From Fomitopsis serialis (taxonomy: Eukaryota; Basidiomycota; Agaricomycetes; Polyporales; Fomitopsidaceae): a stretch of 32,525 bases of DNA. The stretch lies in contig NW_025955387.1 in NCBI RefSeq assembly GCF_022376445.1, positions 1 through 32,525 on the forward strand, read 5' to 3'. Both the position numbers and the translations under genes were made by a program. Positions 31,373 to 32,525 of the stretch are shown here, one piece after another. The notes under the pieces were generated by a model. That model saw nothing but the letters and a program-made list of their open reading frames with translations. It did no database searches and was not told the DNA's origin. Each line of letters begins with the position of its first letter. The first letter of the stretch is position 1.

Positions 31373-32525
31373 ATGCTGAGTTCGTCTCGCTCCCTCGCTG
31401 CTCCCTCCATGGTGCTCCTTGCTTTCGGCACCTCTCTGTTTCTTGCACGCTTTGCCCTCTTGCAAGTGCATGGGTCACAAACATTCTGGCCCTTAGCGGT
31501 ACCACTTGCTGTTCGCACGCCTTATTTGAACACATGGATGTACAAGACGAAGACGTCGGATAGTCTGAACAACCAATTGCCGTCTTTTTTTGATACGGAG
31601 GTACGATCCTCAGTATCCGTGCATACTCATGGGCTGACCTCGCGGCCCAGCAAGATATTGGGTGGAATTGTTACATCCGAGTGGATGGAAAGACGTACAT
31701 TGTGTTTGGCGACAACAATTTTCCGCCCAACTACACCGTGGCAGTTGGAAGCCTCGTTCAGACGGAACTGTCCCCTACTCGTACCATGCAAACCATCGAG
31801 GCTGGTCCCTTGAACATTACCTTGACGTTTCTGAGTCCCATCGATGTAGGTTTGCGACCCACAAGCAACCTTCACGTTGCTGACATCACGACAAGCCATC
31901 TGACCTCATACGCCAATCCCTCCCGTTCAGCTATGCTGCCGTGGAATTCGCATCCACCGATGGCCAACCACATGACATACAGATGTACTGCGACCTAACT
32001 GGACGTGAGTAGTGTCTAGCGGCACACATGCACGCGTATCGCAACTTGTGGGCTGATATTCTTCTAGAATGGCTCGTCGGCCCCACCGTGACTGACATGT
32101 CTCAAGAGATGTCGTGGAGTCCACCGACGAAAACCAGTAGCATTATCTATCATCAACTGCAGCTCGTAAATCCGGCGCCTTTCCAAGAAGAAAACGGACA
32201 AGCCTCAGATGGTGCAATGTACTTTGCGATGGGGCTGGTACATGAATTTGTTGTTTGTCATGCATGTCATGGACTATGTTGATTTCATTGGCAGGGACAG
32301 GGACGCAATATCACTTGGCAGACTTGCGAACAAAATGCCTGCCGCGGAGGATTCGTAGATACCGGTCGCGTAAACCCGAATGACAATAATAATACGTTTC
32401 GGGGTGTTTTGAAGTAGGGGCGCTATATTCTGCTACGTACATCGGGAGCTCATACATATCACAGTGACTGGCCCGTCTTCCCCATCTCGGTCGACTTGGG
32501 AAGTGTCGCTTCTCTAGACTCGCCC
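31373..32525 (+). CDS. Secreted glutaminase A-like protein (GtaA family), 3' partial
   Basis: The gene runs off the window end. Visible exons: 31373-31600, 31651-31845, 31896-32004, 32068-32237, 32295-32413, 32465-32525, all in phase. The start gives an N-terminal hydrophobic segment (MVLLAFGTSLFLARFALL after 12 residues) that fits a signal peptide, with the mature chain near SQTFWPLAVPLAVRTPYLNTW. Family hallmarks follow: GWNCYIRVDGKTYIVFGD, FSYAAVEFASTDGQPHDI, QMYCDLTG, GRNITWQTCEQ and DWPVFPISVDLGSV. These belong to the N-terminal DUF5127-like domain of fungal glutaminase A, which releases glutamate from glutamine outside the cell; the DUF4965/DUF1793 parts would lie downstream. Several N-x-S/T sites suit secretion. 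No frameshift is needed if the CAG acceptor at 31649-31650 is used. Confidence 0.9.

Noticed and set aside
31640..31700. Apparent -1 frameshift in the glutaminase gene at the start of exon 2
   Set aside because: It arises only if the AAG acceptor at 31653-31654 is used. The CAG acceptor at 31649-31650 joins in phase 0 and gives GWNCYIRVDG without any change.
1..32525. CRISPR arrays, bacterial operons, rRNA or tRNA genes
   Set aside because: Intron-rich eukaryotic sequence. No regular spaced repeats and no RNA gene signatures were found by eye.

Overview
This is a eukaryotic window, most likely from a wood-inhabiting or mushroom-forming basidiomycete (Agaricomycetes, plausibly Polyporales). 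The genes are split by many 44-90 nt GT-AG introns with CTRAY-like branch points. Small exons are common. The protein families present (MIA40, Dcc1, a PH-Sec7 protein, F-box/LRR, a basidiomycete-type Zn2Cys6 regulator, GtaA-type glutaminase, non-LTR retroelement) fit that group. I built all gene models by hand from splice signals, phase and family knowledge. No search was run.

Layout: (1) 1-1719, 3' end of a non-LTR retrotransposon ending in an A19 tract. (2) 2528-3333 (+), MIA40. (3) 3856-5241 (-), F-box-like protein. (4) 5.2-7.6 kb, gene-poor, with one decayed coding fragment. (5) 7659-12784 (+), large PH-Sec7-PH protein whose Sec7 glutamate finger appears to be lysine. (6) 14560-18814 (+), Zn2Cys6 regulator in about 24 exons, readable only if three single missing bases are allowed. 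(7) 19703-20883 (+), flavin-reductase-like protein. (8) 21027-21653 (-), small Cys-rich protein of unknown function. (9) 22183-23512 (-), membrane-anchored conserved basidiomycete protein with two further single-base deletions, and directly upstream a 43-residue ORF with a hydrophobic segment. (10) 24422-26095 (-), CDF/MMT-type metal transporter. (11) 26483-28068 (-), iron-type alcohol dehydrogenase with an apparent GC-AG intron. (12) 28698-30118 (+), DCC1, divergent from the dehydrogenase. (13) 31373 to the window end (+), 5' part of a secreted GtaA-like glutaminase.

The genes do not form an evident cluster or pathway. They are mostly housekeeping functions: mitochondrial intermembrane-space import, Arf-type regulation, cohesion loading and organellar metal transport. 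Regulatory and secreted-enzyme genes are interspersed. The points most worth a second look are the clustered -1 frameshifts, the Glu-to-Lys Sec7 finger, the 43-residue ORF, the GC-AG intron and the catalytically degenerate RNase H domain. I did not find a clearly new multi-gene system.
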